A DNA stretch of 64,000 bases from Cohnella sp. WQ 127256 (GTDB lineage Bacteria > Bacillota > Bacilli > Paenibacillales > Paenibacillaceae): NCBI RefSeq assembly GCF_024519285.1, contig NZ_JAMZCY010000007.1:248001-312000 (forward strand). The letters run 5' to 3'. The notes below the pieces were generated by a model. The model saw only the letters and a list, made by a program, of their open reading frames with translations. It was not told the origin of the DNA and did not search any database. Shown one piece after another: positions 8,170 through 16,196 of the stretch. A program made the translations under genes and the position numbers. Each line of letters starts with the position of its first letter. Positions within the stretch are counted from its first letter, which is position 1.

Positions 8170-8834
8170 TTACAAATGAAGCAATTGTAAATGAGTATAA
8201 GGAACTAAGCCGCGTTCACCAAGAATTAAAACTTTATTCTGGGCATGAGGGTATCTGTATAAAAGGATGTCTTCATTTTGAGGCAGTCTCTTCAGGTCAT
8301 GAGCAAATAACGGATAAGTTTCTTATTGAAGTATTTGTCCTCAATGATTACCCTAATTCTCTTCCAGTAGCCAAGGAGGTAGGTGGGCGAATACAGAACT
8401 CATTTCATACAAATTCTGATGGTTCACTTTGCTTAGCGGCTCCTTTGGCAATGAAAATGACCTTCTTGGAAAATCCCACACTTCTAGGGTATATAAATCA
8501 TCTCGTGATACCTTTCTTATATTCATACTCTTACCAAGAGAAATTTGGAACATTACCTTTCGGGGAACTAGAACACGGAGGCGCTGGGCTTTTAACATAC
8601 TATAAGGAATTGTTACATGTTGAATCGGATATGGCTACTCTTAAGTTTCTCCTTATATTAGCCAAAGGTAGCTTCCGTGGGCATGTAACTTGTCCATGTG
8701 GAAGTGGAAAGCGAACTCGCAATTGTCACGGAGACCAACTTATTCGATTACAATCTGTTCAGACAGTAAACCAGTTTAGAGCGGAGCTAGAGAGTTGTAT
8801 TCAGGTGCTAAAATCACGACAAGGTGGGAGATGA
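8166..8834 (+). CDS. E2-like CBASS accessory protein with SEC-C zinc motif, system 2
   Basis: 222 residues. The N-terminal 150 residues look like the E2-type domain of short type II CBASS: conserved H81 region, probable catalytic C89 in GSLCLAAP, then GYINHLVIPFLYSYSY and a GGAG stretch. The C-terminal part carries a SEC-C zinc motif CPCGSGKRTRNCHG (C176, C178, C187, H188), absent from the E2 protein of system 1. It probably primes or conjugates its own CD-NTase. The start codon overlaps the CD-NTase stop and the HNH-SAVED gene follows after three bases, so the three are co-translated. Confidence 0.82.
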   Translation: MITNEAIVNEYKELSRVHQELKLYSGHEGICIKGCLHFEAVSSGHEQITDKFLIEVFVLNDYPNSLPVAKEVGGRIQNSFHTNSDGSLCLAAPLAMKMTFLENPTLLGYINHLVIPFLYSYSYQEKFGTLPFGELEHGGAGLLTYYKELLHVESDMATLKFLLILAKGSFRGHVTCPCGSGKRTRNCHGDQLIRLQSVQTVNQFRAELESCIQVLKSRQGGR

Positions 8835-8837
8835 AAT

Positions 8838-9995
8838 ATGTCTGAATCTGATGTTCCACAGCCTATCAGATACATGTTATGGGGGAAAGCGGCAGGTAGA
8901 TGCCAGTATAGAGGATGCAACAGACCACTCTTTTTGGATGTACATACACAAGCCGAGTTCAATCAAGCTTATATAGCCCATATTATTGCAGATCGTCCCA
9001 ATGGACCAAGAGGGGATGAAACGCTTTCTCCATTGCTCGGAACTGATATTAGCAATCTCATGCTTTTATGTGACTCACATCATCGGTTAATCGATAGAGC
9101 TGATGTCGAGGGACATCCTGCTGAGCTACTACAGGAAATGAAGAGTCAGCATGAAGAGCGAATCGAAATGGTGACGGGCATAATAGATAACATGAATAGC
9201 CATGTATTACATTACGGCTCGAATATTGGTGACCGACAATATCCCGTACGTTGGGAACTAACAGTACCAGCGCTTCTACCATTCCGTTATCCTGTTACTC
9301 ATTCAGCCATTGAACTAAGTTGGAAGAACAGCACGTTCTACGATAATGAGGAGATTTTTTGGAGAATGGAGTTAACAAATTTAAGACGGCAAATTGATAT
9401 TAAAATTAAGCCCCTCTTCATGACTGGAGAACTTCGTCATCTATCAGTGTTTGCTATTGCACCTCAACCTTTACTGATTGCTTTAGGGACGATGCTTACG
9501 GACCTGTGTCCAGCTGATGTTTTTCAACTTCAACGAGAACCGGTTCAGGATTGGAAATGGGATCAATATCAGGATAATTTCGAGCTTATCGTAATGGAAC
9601 CAATTGAGAAACACCAGACTGTTGCACTTAATTTTTCACTTAGCGCCACCATTGCTCCAGATCGCATAACACGGGTTTTAGGGGACCAAACATCAATTTG
9701 GACCGTAACCATTCCTGAGCCGCACAATGACTTTATGAAAAGCAAAGAGCAGCTTATGATGTTCAGGATGTTTATGCGTAAGTTATTGAATAAAATAAAA
9801 CATCAACATGGAGATGATACTTCAATACATGTGTTTCCTGCTATGCCTGTATCGACGGCAATTGAGCTAGGTAGAGTATGGATGCCAAAAGCTGATCTAC
9901 CAATGTATATATATGATGAGAACCGATCTCTTGGTGGTTTTATTCGTGCTTTGGAGATTAATAATGGAATGAATCAGACTTTGTCTCCGTTATAG
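8838..9995 (+). CDS. cap5: HNH endonuclease-SAVED CBASS effector (Cap5-type)
   Basis: 385 residues. The N-terminal HNH nuclease shows zinc ligands C22 and C27, AHI with H48, and LLCDSHHRLID with C78, H81 and H82. After a linker, the C-terminal half of about 200 residues (including HQTVALNFSLSA, FPAMPVSTAIELGR and MPIY-type patches) fits the SAVED sensor. Cap5 binds the cyclic oligonucleotide through SAVED, oligomerises and degrades DNA. It is the last gene of CBASS operon 2 and is followed by a good terminator. ATG at 8850 region is not needed: ATG 8838 directly follows the E2 stop with GGTGGGAG in front. Confidence 0.92.
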   Translation: MSESDVPQPIRYMLWGKAAGRCQYRGCNRPLFLDVHTQAEFNQAYIAHIIADRPNGPRGDETLSPLLGTDISNLMLLCDSHHRLIDRADVEGHPAELLQEMKSQHEERIEMVTGIIDNMNSHVLHYGSNIGDRQYPVRWELTVPALLPFRYPVTHSAIELSWKNSTFYDNEEIFWRMELTNLRRQIDIKIKPLFMTGELRHLSVFAIAPQPLLIALGTMLTDLCPADVFQLQREPVQDWKWDQYQDNFELIVMEPIEKHQTVALNFSLSATIAPDRITRVLGDQTSIWTVTIPEPHNDFMKSKEQLMMFRMFMRKLLNKIKHQHGDDTSIHVFPAMPVSTAIELGRVWMPKADLPMYIYDENRSLGGFIRALEINNGMNQTLSPL

Positions 9996-10036
9996 CTATT
10001 ATTGATTTATGTTTGCAACTAATGGATGAGGACTCA

Positions 10037-10070
10037 GAGAACCGCCTATGGCGGTTCTTGATTGTTTTTT
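10037..10070 (+). terminator. Intrinsic terminator of CBASS operon 2
   Basis: AGAACCGCC-TAT-GGCGGTTCT hairpin followed by TGATTGTTTTTT. Confidence 0.88.
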
Positions 10071-10135
10071 CGAATATCCCCTGTGGGAACCTGTTCGTTC
10101 CCATTATTTCTTCAGAGTACCCTTGTCTAACTCCT

Positions 10136-10372
10136 AAATACCGAGATTCAATTCGTTAATTGTTAAAACCACCCCAATAACCGAGAAACGTTTACCATCC
10201 TAAAATCCTGTCCATACTGGTAAATATGGAAACTGGACAAACCCCAGTGGACAAGCACTTTCTGGGCGCTTTGTCTCGGCAGCCGGGTAGGCTGCCGATC
10301 GGGTGCCTATCTCGTTACCGAGATTTTGGCACCCGCGGACGAAAAGCTAACCCAATAACCGAGATCTTGTCC
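10136..10372. repeat. Structured non-coding region with repeated ACCGAGA motifs
   Basis: No gene fits between 9996 and 10432. The motif ACCGAGA occurs four times (around 10140, 10180, 10317 and 10359); two copies share the 14-mer CCCAATAACCGAGA at about 10173 and 10352. Four stems follow in a row: GACAAGC/GCTTTGTC (10250-10274), CGGCAGCC/GGCTGCCG (10277-10297), GGGTGCC/GGCACCC enclosing ATCTCG/CGAGAT (10300-10334), and CGGAC/GTCCG (10336-10372). This could be a small structured RNA, recombinase-binding sites or a replication/transfer origin. None can be preferred from sequence alone. Confidence 0.55.
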
Positions 10373-10400
10373 GATTTCAGTCGATAAAACCAAGATAACT

Positions 10401-10429
10401 AAAAAACCGTCCGTCTCAGTTAGGACGGT
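10401..10429 (-). terminator. Intrinsic terminator of the recombinase operon
   Basis: ACCGTCC (10406-10412) pairs with GGACGGT (10423-10429). On the minus strand the stem is followed by a run of six T, directly after the stop of the 525-residue recombinase. Confidence 0.88.
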
Positions 10430-10432
10430 CGG

Positions 10433-12010
10433 TTAACAGATAGTCGTTCTGACTAAGCTGCTTCTGGTTTTGATGGCGATATTTCCAGAAGTCACTACTT
10501 TTTTACTATCAATGGTCGTTGGAGTGATTTCAGCTTGCTGAACCAGATAAGTGATCATCTTACGAATGTCGTGGTCATTGTCGTTACTATTGATGATGCT
10601 CATAGATTTGATATTACGATTGATTTCTGTCTCATTTCCCTCAATCAGTTCGAGATACTGAGCGCTCTTGTCTAACCTATTAAGTTCGGTTTTGAATTTT
10701 TTGATCCGGCTGGACAGGTGTTGCTTCTGTAGCGTAAGGATCTCAACCATTTTGGTGTTATCGTCGATGGTTTCAAGATCTTTCACTAAAGATGCGAGGC
10801 GTTTGGATTGCTCTTCTGCTACTTGTAGTTGATGTTCTGCTCCATCTAACTCGGCTTTGGTCTTATTCAACCGTTCAGCAACGAGTTGACGCTCTTTCAA
10901 TAGCTCTTCATAAACAAGCAAGCTAACTGTATCCAGGTTTTGCGATTTTAAGTCATTCAATACGGCATCAATGATGACATGCACCCGATCTGACTCGATT
11001 TTATAATTGCAAACAGAGCAGCAGTACCATTTCTTCCCGTAAAATCGGCTTCGTTTCTTATCAAATGTGCTTTGGTCCTTACAAATCAATATACCTTTAC
11101 AAACTGAGCAAAAAAGTAGATTGCTTAGAAAGAAGCTTGTTTTGTACATTTTTGGATTTAATTCGCCAGTCTTTCTCTTCTCATAGATCACCCAGGTTTC
11201 TTTCCATTCATCTAAGCTCATGATGGGATCTATTAAATCACTTTTTACCATCATCCAGTTATCGATTGGAGTTATTGAGTTTCTAGAGCCTGCGGGCTTG
11301 CGATGATGAGCAATGTAGCCAGCGTAAAATGGGTTCGTAATGATCCACCGCACAGCTGTTTTATTCGTTGGCTTGCCAGTTTCATTGCTTATCAAATGTG
11401 CAATGGATTGAAAGCCTTCTCGGTTGCGATACAACTCGTACACACGTTGTACAATCGATAATTCTTCTTCACATTGAGAGAAGGTCTTGGTTTCTTTATC
11501 GTAACGATAACCAAATGGAGCTTTTCCGCCTGTCCATTTACCTTGTTTTGCAATACTTCTGGCGGTGTCACGGGTACGAGTTCGGGTGTTATCGACTTCA
11601 AATTTGGAGGTTCCATCTTTAATTAGATCAACAATAAAATCTCCAGAGTCATATAAGCTCTCTGAGCTACTGATCACAACGGGGACGTTGCATCCGGTTA
11701 AGGTCATTCTAATCTTCTGATGCTCCACAGGACTTCGAGCGAGTCGGTCATGGTGATTAATCAATACGAAATCAAACTTGCCATCAATAGCATCCTTCAG
11801 AAGAAGCGAAATCCCTTTTCGGTCTTCTAAATGCTTTTTTCTTGCGGATACTCCAGCATCTACGTATTCACAAGTAATCGTGCATTCATATTTCTTGGCA
11901 AATTCATACGCCATAGACCGCTGTGTATCCATTGTTTGCTTATCCGTAGAATGGCGCCCATAGAAAGCTCCTCTCATTCCAGACCGTATGAGATTAGCTA
12001 ACGGCAACAT
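10433..12010 (-). CDS. Large serine recombinase, second gene of the pair
   Basis: 525 residues. The N-terminal resolvase domain has the nucleophile S21 in AFYGRHSTDKQ and the conserved HHDRLARS arginine helix, then the recombinase domain (GKWTGGKAPFGYRYD), a cysteine zinc ribbon (CSVCKGILIC ... CCSVCN) and a long coiled-coil at about 370-460. This is the architecture of site-specific integrases and SCC CcrA/CcrB recombinases. It overlaps the upstream recombinase by 17 bases and has only a weak ribosome site, so it is probably translated by coupling. The motif GRHS deviates from the usual xRVS by a His, but the serine is kept. Strong candidate for half of a cooperating recombinase pair that moves this element. 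Confidence 0.92.
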   Translation of the reverse strand: MLPLANLIRSGMRGAFYGRHSTDKQTMDTQRSMAYEFAKKYECTITCEYVDAGVSARKKHLEDRKGISLLLKDAIDGKFDFVLINHHDRLARSPVEHQKIRMTLTGCNVPVVISSSESLYDSGDFIVDLIKDGTSKFEVDNTRTRTRDTARSIAKQGKWTGGKAPFGYRYDKETKTFSQCEEELSIVQRVYELYRNREGFQSIAHLISNETGKPTNKTAVRWIITNPFYAGYIAHHRKPAGSRNSITPIDNWMMVKSDLIDPIMSLDEWKETWVIYEKRKTGELNPKMYKTSFFLSNLLFCSVCKGILICKDQSTFDKKRSRFYGKKWYCCSVCNYKIESDRVHVIIDAVLNDLKSQNLDTVSLLVYEELLKERQLVAERLNKTKAELDGAEHQLQVAEEQSKRLASLVKDLETIDDNTKMVEILTLQKQHLSSRIKKFKTELNRLDKSAQYLELIEGNETEINRNIKSMSIINSNDNDHDIRKMITYLVQQAEITPTTIDSKKVVTSGNIAIKTRSSLVRTTIC

Positions 12011-13445
12011 GCCTGATCACCGACTTTCCTTTAAATGGATCCCGAAATTGAATACAAATTGAGGGGGTATCAAGTTCGATACGATGCACGATGTCTCGAA
12101 TGAACAGTTCTCGCTCTCTGTTATTGTAAGAGAGAACTTCGGTTATCAGATCAACCGATTGTTGAAGCCGCTTCATTAGATGGAATTGTTCCTGCAATTT
12201 TCCGAGCTCCACCGGATAATGCTTCTGCAATAGTTCTTCCCGATGAATGCAATTGAGCAAGTAGAATAGCTCATCCTGTAAATTTGATGAGGGGGACTGC
12301 AGCCATATTGCGGTATCTTCATAGAGTTTCTGTTTGTATAACTTAATTGCCTCTTGGCTCTCCGCAATGGAGTTTTGGTAGAACTGAATCATGTTTCCGT
12401 GGGTTAACTGGTACACAATAGGGAAGTATGTCTGAAACTGCTCAGTAAGAAATTGTGCACACTCCTCCAAAATAATTTCTTCCAGCAGATCAGGAGCAAG
12501 GCAGATATAATTATGCTTTTTACAGGTGTAGTATCTCCTTGTGTATAAATCCGTTTTTTCTTTGCCAAACATGGCATTGCCGCATTTCTTGCAAAATATC
12601 AGACCGTCAAGCATCATAGGTGCTCGATTGGTGTTTCGTAAGCGGGATTGCTTAAGACTGTGCATACGTTCTTGTGCCTTGTTCCAGGTAATCTCATCAA
12701 TGATTACAAGGTTTTCATTTTCAATCTCTACATACTCACCAAACTCCTCAATTTTTCGAATTCCCTTATAGATGGTGTTTCCAATCAAGCTTTGGATTCG
12801 GTTATAGTCCCATTTGGCAGGAAACCAAGTATGCTGTTGGATATCTCGAATAAAAATCGAGAATGTTTCGCATTTGGTCTCTATCATCGCATCAAAGAGC
12901 TTTCTGATGATCTCCGCCTGAGGAGGATCCACCTGATATCTCTTGTCCTTGTTGACTACATAGCCAAAGGCAACCCGACCTTGTGCATGCTTTCCTTGTT
13001 TTGTCATCGTATATTTCGTTTCTTTGATGCGTTGGACGATTTGGTTGGCTTCACGCTGATTGAAACCTGCTATGATCAGCTCGAAGAATTCTCCGGCTGG
13101 CGAGTATTGGATAGGGATTTCATTATCGGCGGTGAATACTACCGTGATTTTCTTGGAACGAAGCAACTCGAATATCTCCATAGATTGCACAACATTTCTG
13201 GCAAATCTATCTCGCTTATACACATATATCGTTGAGACTAGATCGTTTTCGATGTCTTGAACAAGACGAATTAGCCCCGGACGTTCGTGAATTTCTGTTT
13301 TTCTTGCTGATACAGCTTCATCCATATACAAGTCGTCGAATAAGATCCCTTTTGCTTTGACTTTCTCCAGAGCAAGAGCCTTTTGCATATCAATAGAATG
13401 CTCTTGCGACTTAATGGATGATCGAGCATACAATACAGTCTTCAT
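11994..13445 (-). CDS. Large serine recombinase, first gene of the pair
   Basis: 483 residues from ATG 13445, which has AGAGGAG about eleven bases upstream; an in-frame GTG at 13457 is closer to that site but too near. The resolvase domain starts MKTVLYARSSIKSQE with catalytic S10, followed by YKRDRFARN, the recombinase domain around AQGRVAFGYV, a zinc ribbon (CKKCGNAMFG ... CKKHNYIC) and a C-terminal helical region. The protein is only remotely related to the overlapping downstream recombinase, so the pair did not arise by recent duplication, which is also true of CcrA and CcrB. Probable function: excision and integration of the 20.6-kb element at the spoVR core. Confidence 0.92.
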   Translation of the reverse strand: MKTVLYARSSIKSQEHSIDMQKALALEKVKAKGILFDDLYMDEAVSARKTEIHERPGLIRLVQDIENDLVSTIYVYKRDRFARNVVQSMEIFELLRSKKITVVFTADNEIPIQYSPAGEFFELIIAGFNQREANQIVQRIKETKYTMTKQGKHAQGRVAFGYVVNKDKRYQVDPPQAEIIRKLFDAMIETKCETFSIFIRDIQQHTWFPAKWDYNRIQSLIGNTIYKGIRKIEEFGEYVEIENENLVIIDEITWNKAQERMHSLKQSRLRNTNRAPMMLDGLIFCKKCGNAMFGKEKTDLYTRRYYTCKKHNYICLAPDLLEEIILEECAQFLTEQFQTYFPIVYQLTHGNMIQFYQNSIAESQEAIKLYKQKLYEDTAIWLQSPSSNLQDELFYLLNCIHREELLQKHYPVELGKLQEQFHLMKRLQQSVDLITEVLSYNNRERELFIRDIVHRIELDTPSICIQFRDPFKGKSVIRHVAVS

Positions 13446-13453
13446 GGGGCTAC

Positions 13454-13612
13454 TCACTCCTCTCTATGGCTATTGTCTGCATGATCGGCAATAAGCTGTT
13501 TCTTCAGTAGTTTGACGTAAAGCTCCATCCATTTGCGTGCGGCAAGTGGATCGTGTATTTGGCTAATGGACGATACTTGCAGTTCGGTGGTACGTGTCTT
13601 TTTACGGTTAAT
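13454..13612 (-). CDS. Small protein (52 aa) with apparent ATT start, upstream of the recombinase pair
   Basis: The frame encodes NRKKTRTTELQVSSISQ, then DPLAARKWMELYVKLLKKQL and an acidic/His tail. Its stop overlaps the region just before the recombinase start. The only well-placed start is ATT at 13612-13610, nine bases after a perfect AGGAGG; ATT is a rare but known bacterial initiator. The frame stays open upstream to 13687, but that part lies antisense over the XRE start and has no ribosome site. A short basic protein co-transcribed with serine recombinases could be a recombination directionality factor, as for SprA/SprB of SPbeta; this is inference. The family is not recognised. Confidence 0.55.
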   Translation of the reverse strand: MNRKKTRTTELQVSSISQIHDPLAARKWMELYVKLLKKQLIADHADNSHREE

Positions 13613-13642
13613 GGTGTTATTCCTCCTAAGGTGGTGATGAAG

Positions 13643-13990
13643 ATGATGAGCAATTTCGGTCAACAGCTGCGGCAGATCCGACAGCAAAAAAGGTTTGGGC
13701 TGAATGAATTCGCTAAAGAGCTTGGAGTGTCACCCGCGTACTTAAGCAATCTAGAAACGGGGAAAACACAGACTATTCAGTTAGGAGTATTGAGCAAGCT
13801 GCAGCAGCAATTACATATGAACATAGACGAAAATGTTCCTGAAAATGATCATGTTGTGTGGCGTACAGAGCGAGTAAGCGAATTGCTGTTAGACTTGCAC
13901 CGTTGTAATCCGTCTGCGGCGGATTACTTGATGACGATGGTAGAGCAAGGTGTAGAGCTATTCGCAGTCGCATCATCAGACATTCATTAA
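13643..13990 (+). CDS. XRE-family helix-turn-helix regulator
   Basis: 115 residues. The Cro/CI-type helix-turn-helix occupies the N-terminal 60 residues (FGQQLRQIRQQKRFGLNEFA, then GVSPAYLSNLETGKT), followed by a helical C-terminal domain. It begins only 30 bp from the divergent small gene ahead of the recombinase pair, so it is the obvious candidate to control recombinase expression, that is, to keep the element integrated. ATG 13643 (MMSNFG) is chosen because AAGGTGG at 13628-13634 precedes it; ATG at 13637 and 13646 are alternatives. A terminator follows. Upstream extension in the same frame to 13553 is antisense to the small gene and unlikely. Confidence 0.85.
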   Translation: MMSNFGQQLRQIRQQKRFGLNEFAKELGVSPAYLSNLETGKTQTIQLGVLSKLQQQLHMNIDENVPENDHVVWRTERVSELLLDLHRCNPSAADYLMTMVEQGVELFAVASSDIH

Positions 13991-14067
13991 GGTTTCCTAA
14001 ATAGTGGAAATGTATTCATGTTAATAAATGACCGTTTATTATCCTGAATAAGCAGACGACGATGTGG

Positions 14068-14104
14068 AAAGCCTAACACCTGTACAAGGAGTTAGGCTTT
14101 TGAC
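14068..14104. terminator. Bidirectional terminator between the XRE gene and a convergent small gene
   Basis: AAAGCCTAAC (14068-14077) pairs perfectly with GTTAGGCTTT (14091-14100). The right arm contains the stop region of the minus-strand gene. Confidence 0.85.
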
Positions 14105-14352
14105 GTGCAGTCTGTAAGTTCTGAGAAGGTATCATCTTGAGCCATCGTTATTTGGAAACCTGAATGGTTATCTCTGCCGAGCTTCTGCTGCAACCAAATA
14201 TCTGCCGCTGCACTTTTTAGACGGATTTCAAAATCGTTGAGGCGACTCAATACAAGCTCAGAGAATGAGTGCTGTTTCAGGTCGGACAATGATGAGAAAC
14301 TATTCTGTTCGTCACGGTGTTCGATTGTAAATCGGACTTTGAGTTGTCCCAT
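14092..14352 (-). CDS. Hypothetical protein (86 aa)
   Basis: The product starts MGQLKVRFTIEHRDEQNSFS and is a mixed, soluble, slightly acidic small protein without a family I recognise. ATG 14352 follows CGAGGTGATG-type ribosome sequence; a longer version from 14382 adds ten residues. It is transcribed divergently from the third recombinase at 14460 and converges on the XRE gene with a shared terminator. Placement among recombination and regulatory genes suggests a role in control or DNA handling of the element, but nothing in the sequence shows it. Confidence 0.5.
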   Translation of the reverse strand: MGQLKVRFTIEHRDEQNSFSSLSDLKQHSFSELVLSRLNDFEIRLKSAAADIWLQQKLGRDNHSGFQITMAQDDTFSELTDCTSKA

Positions 14353-14459
14353 AACATCACCTCGAACTATTCTATGCGGCAAGGTCGAATGGACAACCCC
14401 TTTGATTTAACATAACTACAAGAGGACAGGCATAGGTATGGACAAGGGGAGGGGGAGTC

Positions 14460-15938
14460 ATGAGCGGAAAACAGCATAAAGATCAATCCTTTAACCTCCG
14501 TTCCGTGGCTTTGTACTGCCGAGTTTCGACCGATGAGCAAGCTAGAGAGGGCGTCTCGCTCGATGAACAGCAGGAACGCCTGAAAGCCTATTGCCGAGCT
14601 ATGGGTTGGTTGGATCAAGTACAGATCTTTGTAGAAGACGGATATTCAGCCAAGAACATGGAACGTCCGGAACTTAAGCGACTGCTTCATGCAGTTAAGA
14701 ACGGTAGCGTCTCTAGAATCATGGTCACCAAACTAGATCGGATGAGCAGAAGATTGCTGGATTTGCTCAATCTGATTGATTTATTACAGGATTATGAAGT
14801 TTCATTTGTATCGATAAGCGAGTCCTTCGACACGAATACACCATCCGGTAGATTGACGTTGCAGGTTCTAGGGGCAGTGGCAGAATTTGAGCGGGAGCGT
14901 ATTCGCGAGCGTGTATTTGAGAATATGTTTCATGCCGCCAGTACCGGAAAATGGTTAACGCAAAGTCCATATGGGTATGACCTGGTGGACAAGTCCTTGG
15001 TTATAAATGACAAGGAATCGGAAATTGTGAGGAGGGTGTACGATTTGTATTTGAATGAAGGTCTCGGCTTTTATTCCATTGCCAGAAGATTAAACGAGGA
15101 AGGCATTCCGTCCAGGCAGCGGAAAGAGTGGTCCATTCGGGCGGTTAAGCTGATGTTAACGAACCCCGCTTACAAAGGTACATTGGTCTGGAATCGGAAA
15201 GATTCGAGCAAAGCACAGCGCAAAGACAAGGATGAAACGGAGTGGGTGAATGTGGAAGACTGTATTCCAGTTATAATTAAGAAGCCAATATGGGAACGTG
15301 TAAATAAGCGTATGGAACAGCCTTCCTTGGCACCAAGAGCCCAGACAAGCCCACATCTAATGGGAGGTATGCTGAAATGCGGAAACTGCGGTTCTGGTAT
15401 GAGTATCGGTTTTTCCGGATCGCTTAACAAACGATATCGTGTCTATCGCTGCTCGGCAAATAAGAATAAAGGGACTTGTACAAGTAAGCAGTACCGTGCC
15501 GATAGGGTCGAGGAATGGTTTAAGGAAGGATTGCTTCAACTCGTTGAAGATACTACAGGCGTCTTGACAATCATGGCTAAGGAAGCGGTCGTTAAATCGG
15601 AGTGGGAGCAGCTAGAGCAAAAGGCAAACACTGCGAAGGTGCGCTATAAGAGGAAAATAGAAGCCTATACCTCGGGCTTAATTGAGCTGGATGATTTGAA
15701 TGAGGAGAAGGCAAGATTGGACCAGATTTTAACCGGGTTGGAGAAAGTGGTTCAGGGAGAAGTCGAAGCGGTGGATATAGGACAGGTTCAAAAGGAATTA
15801 AACAATAAAGTAAACAATATCATTACCGCTATGGATTTGTTGCCGGTCGAACAAGCAAAAGGAATAATTCAAACACTGATTCAAAATGTAATTATCCATG
15901 GCGATGAAGATATTGAAATTCGTTTGCAACCATTATAG
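14460..15938 (+). CDS. Large serine recombinase, separate third copy
   Basis: 492 residues. Catalytic S23 lies in ALYCRVSTDEQAREGVSLDEQ, with TKLDRMSRRLLD, the helix ERERIRERV, the recombinase domain (GKWLTQSPYGYDL), a zinc ribbon (CGNCGSGMSIG ... CSANKNKGTC) and a coiled-coil C terminus. It looks like the SpoIVCA/phage integrase group, the same broad family that excises the sigK skin element of B. subtilis. A strong site (GGGGAGGGGGAG) precedes ATG 14460. A 70-residue gene follows after three bases. Which of the three recombinases acts on the spoVR site is open; unlike most serine integrases, none sits at an element end. Confidence 0.93.
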   Translation: MSGKQHKDQSFNLRSVALYCRVSTDEQAREGVSLDEQQERLKAYCRAMGWLDQVQIFVEDGYSAKNMERPELKRLLHAVKNGSVSRIMVTKLDRMSRRLLDLLNLIDLLQDYEVSFVSISESFDTNTPSGRLTLQVLGAVAEFERERIRERVFENMFHAASTGKWLTQSPYGYDLVDKSLVINDKESEIVRRVYDLYLNEGLGFYSIARRLNEEGIPSRQRKEWSIRAVKLMLTNPAYKGTLVWNRKDSSKAQRKDKDETEWVNVEDCIPVIIKKPIWERVNKRMEQPSLAPRAQTSPHLMGGMLKCGNCGSGMSIGFSGSLNKRYRVYRCSANKNKGTCTSKQYRADRVEEWFKEGLLQLVEDTTGVLTIMAKEAVVKSEWEQLEQKANTAKVRYKRKIEAYTSGLIELDDLNEEKARLDQILTGLEKVVQGEVEAVDIGQVQKELNNKVNNIITAMDLLPVEQAKGIIQTLIQNVIIHGDEDIEIRLQPL

Positions 15939-15941
15939 ACG

Positions 15942-16154
15942 ATGGACAAGCATTGGTATCTCGTTTGTGGTGATTTGGAAGAGATGTTGATCGTTTATTC
16001 AACAGAGGATGAGGTGGAAGAACTAGCGGAGCAATATGTGGTTGACTCTGAATATGCAATATTCAGCATTAGTGATCCCAATGTGGGTGTAGGGCTAATT
16101 AATTGTCGATCGAAGGAGCCGCCTTATCTACCACAATTAATTGAATATCATTAA
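15942..16154 (+). CDS. Hypothetical small acidic protein (70 aa) coupled to the recombinase
   Basis: MDKHWYLVCGDLEEMLIVYS begins an acidic protein with no recognised domain and no membrane segment. ATG 15942 comes three bases after the recombinase stop, so translation is probably coupled. Its size and position would suit an accessory factor for the recombinase, for instance a directionality factor, or an unrelated passenger. It is followed at once by a bidirectional terminator, so the recombinase and this gene form a two-gene unit. Confidence 0.6.
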   Translation: MDKHWYLVCGDLEEMLIVYSTEDEVEELAEQYVVDSEYAIFSISDPNVGVGLINCRSKEPPYLPQLIEYH

Positions 16155-16157
16155 GAT

Positions 16158-16192
16158 GCCCCCGCCGGATTCGGACGGGGGTTACGTTTATT
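16158..16192. terminator. Bidirectional terminator
   Basis: CCCCCG/CGGGGG outer stem with inner CCG-GATT-CGG at about 16159-16181, followed by TTACGTTTATTCC. It separates the small recombinase-linked gene from the convergent coiled-coil gene. Confidence 0.8.
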
Positions 16193-16196
16193 CCTT

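Noticed and set aside
10136..10372. Retron, group II intron or riboswitch in the structured region
   Set aside because: No reverse transcriptase gene is nearby and the stems do not match a riboswitch class I know. Left as an unexplained structure.
12648..13235. 195-codon plus-strand frame antisense to the first recombinase
   Set aside because: It is fully antisense to a well-conserved recombinase with catalytic motifs and has no ribosome site or family features.
14398..14460. Sigma-E or sigma-K type promoter before the third recombinase (CATAGGTAT)
   Set aside because: The -10-like sequence is off the consensus spacing and there is no matching -35, so mother-cell control cannot be claimed from it.
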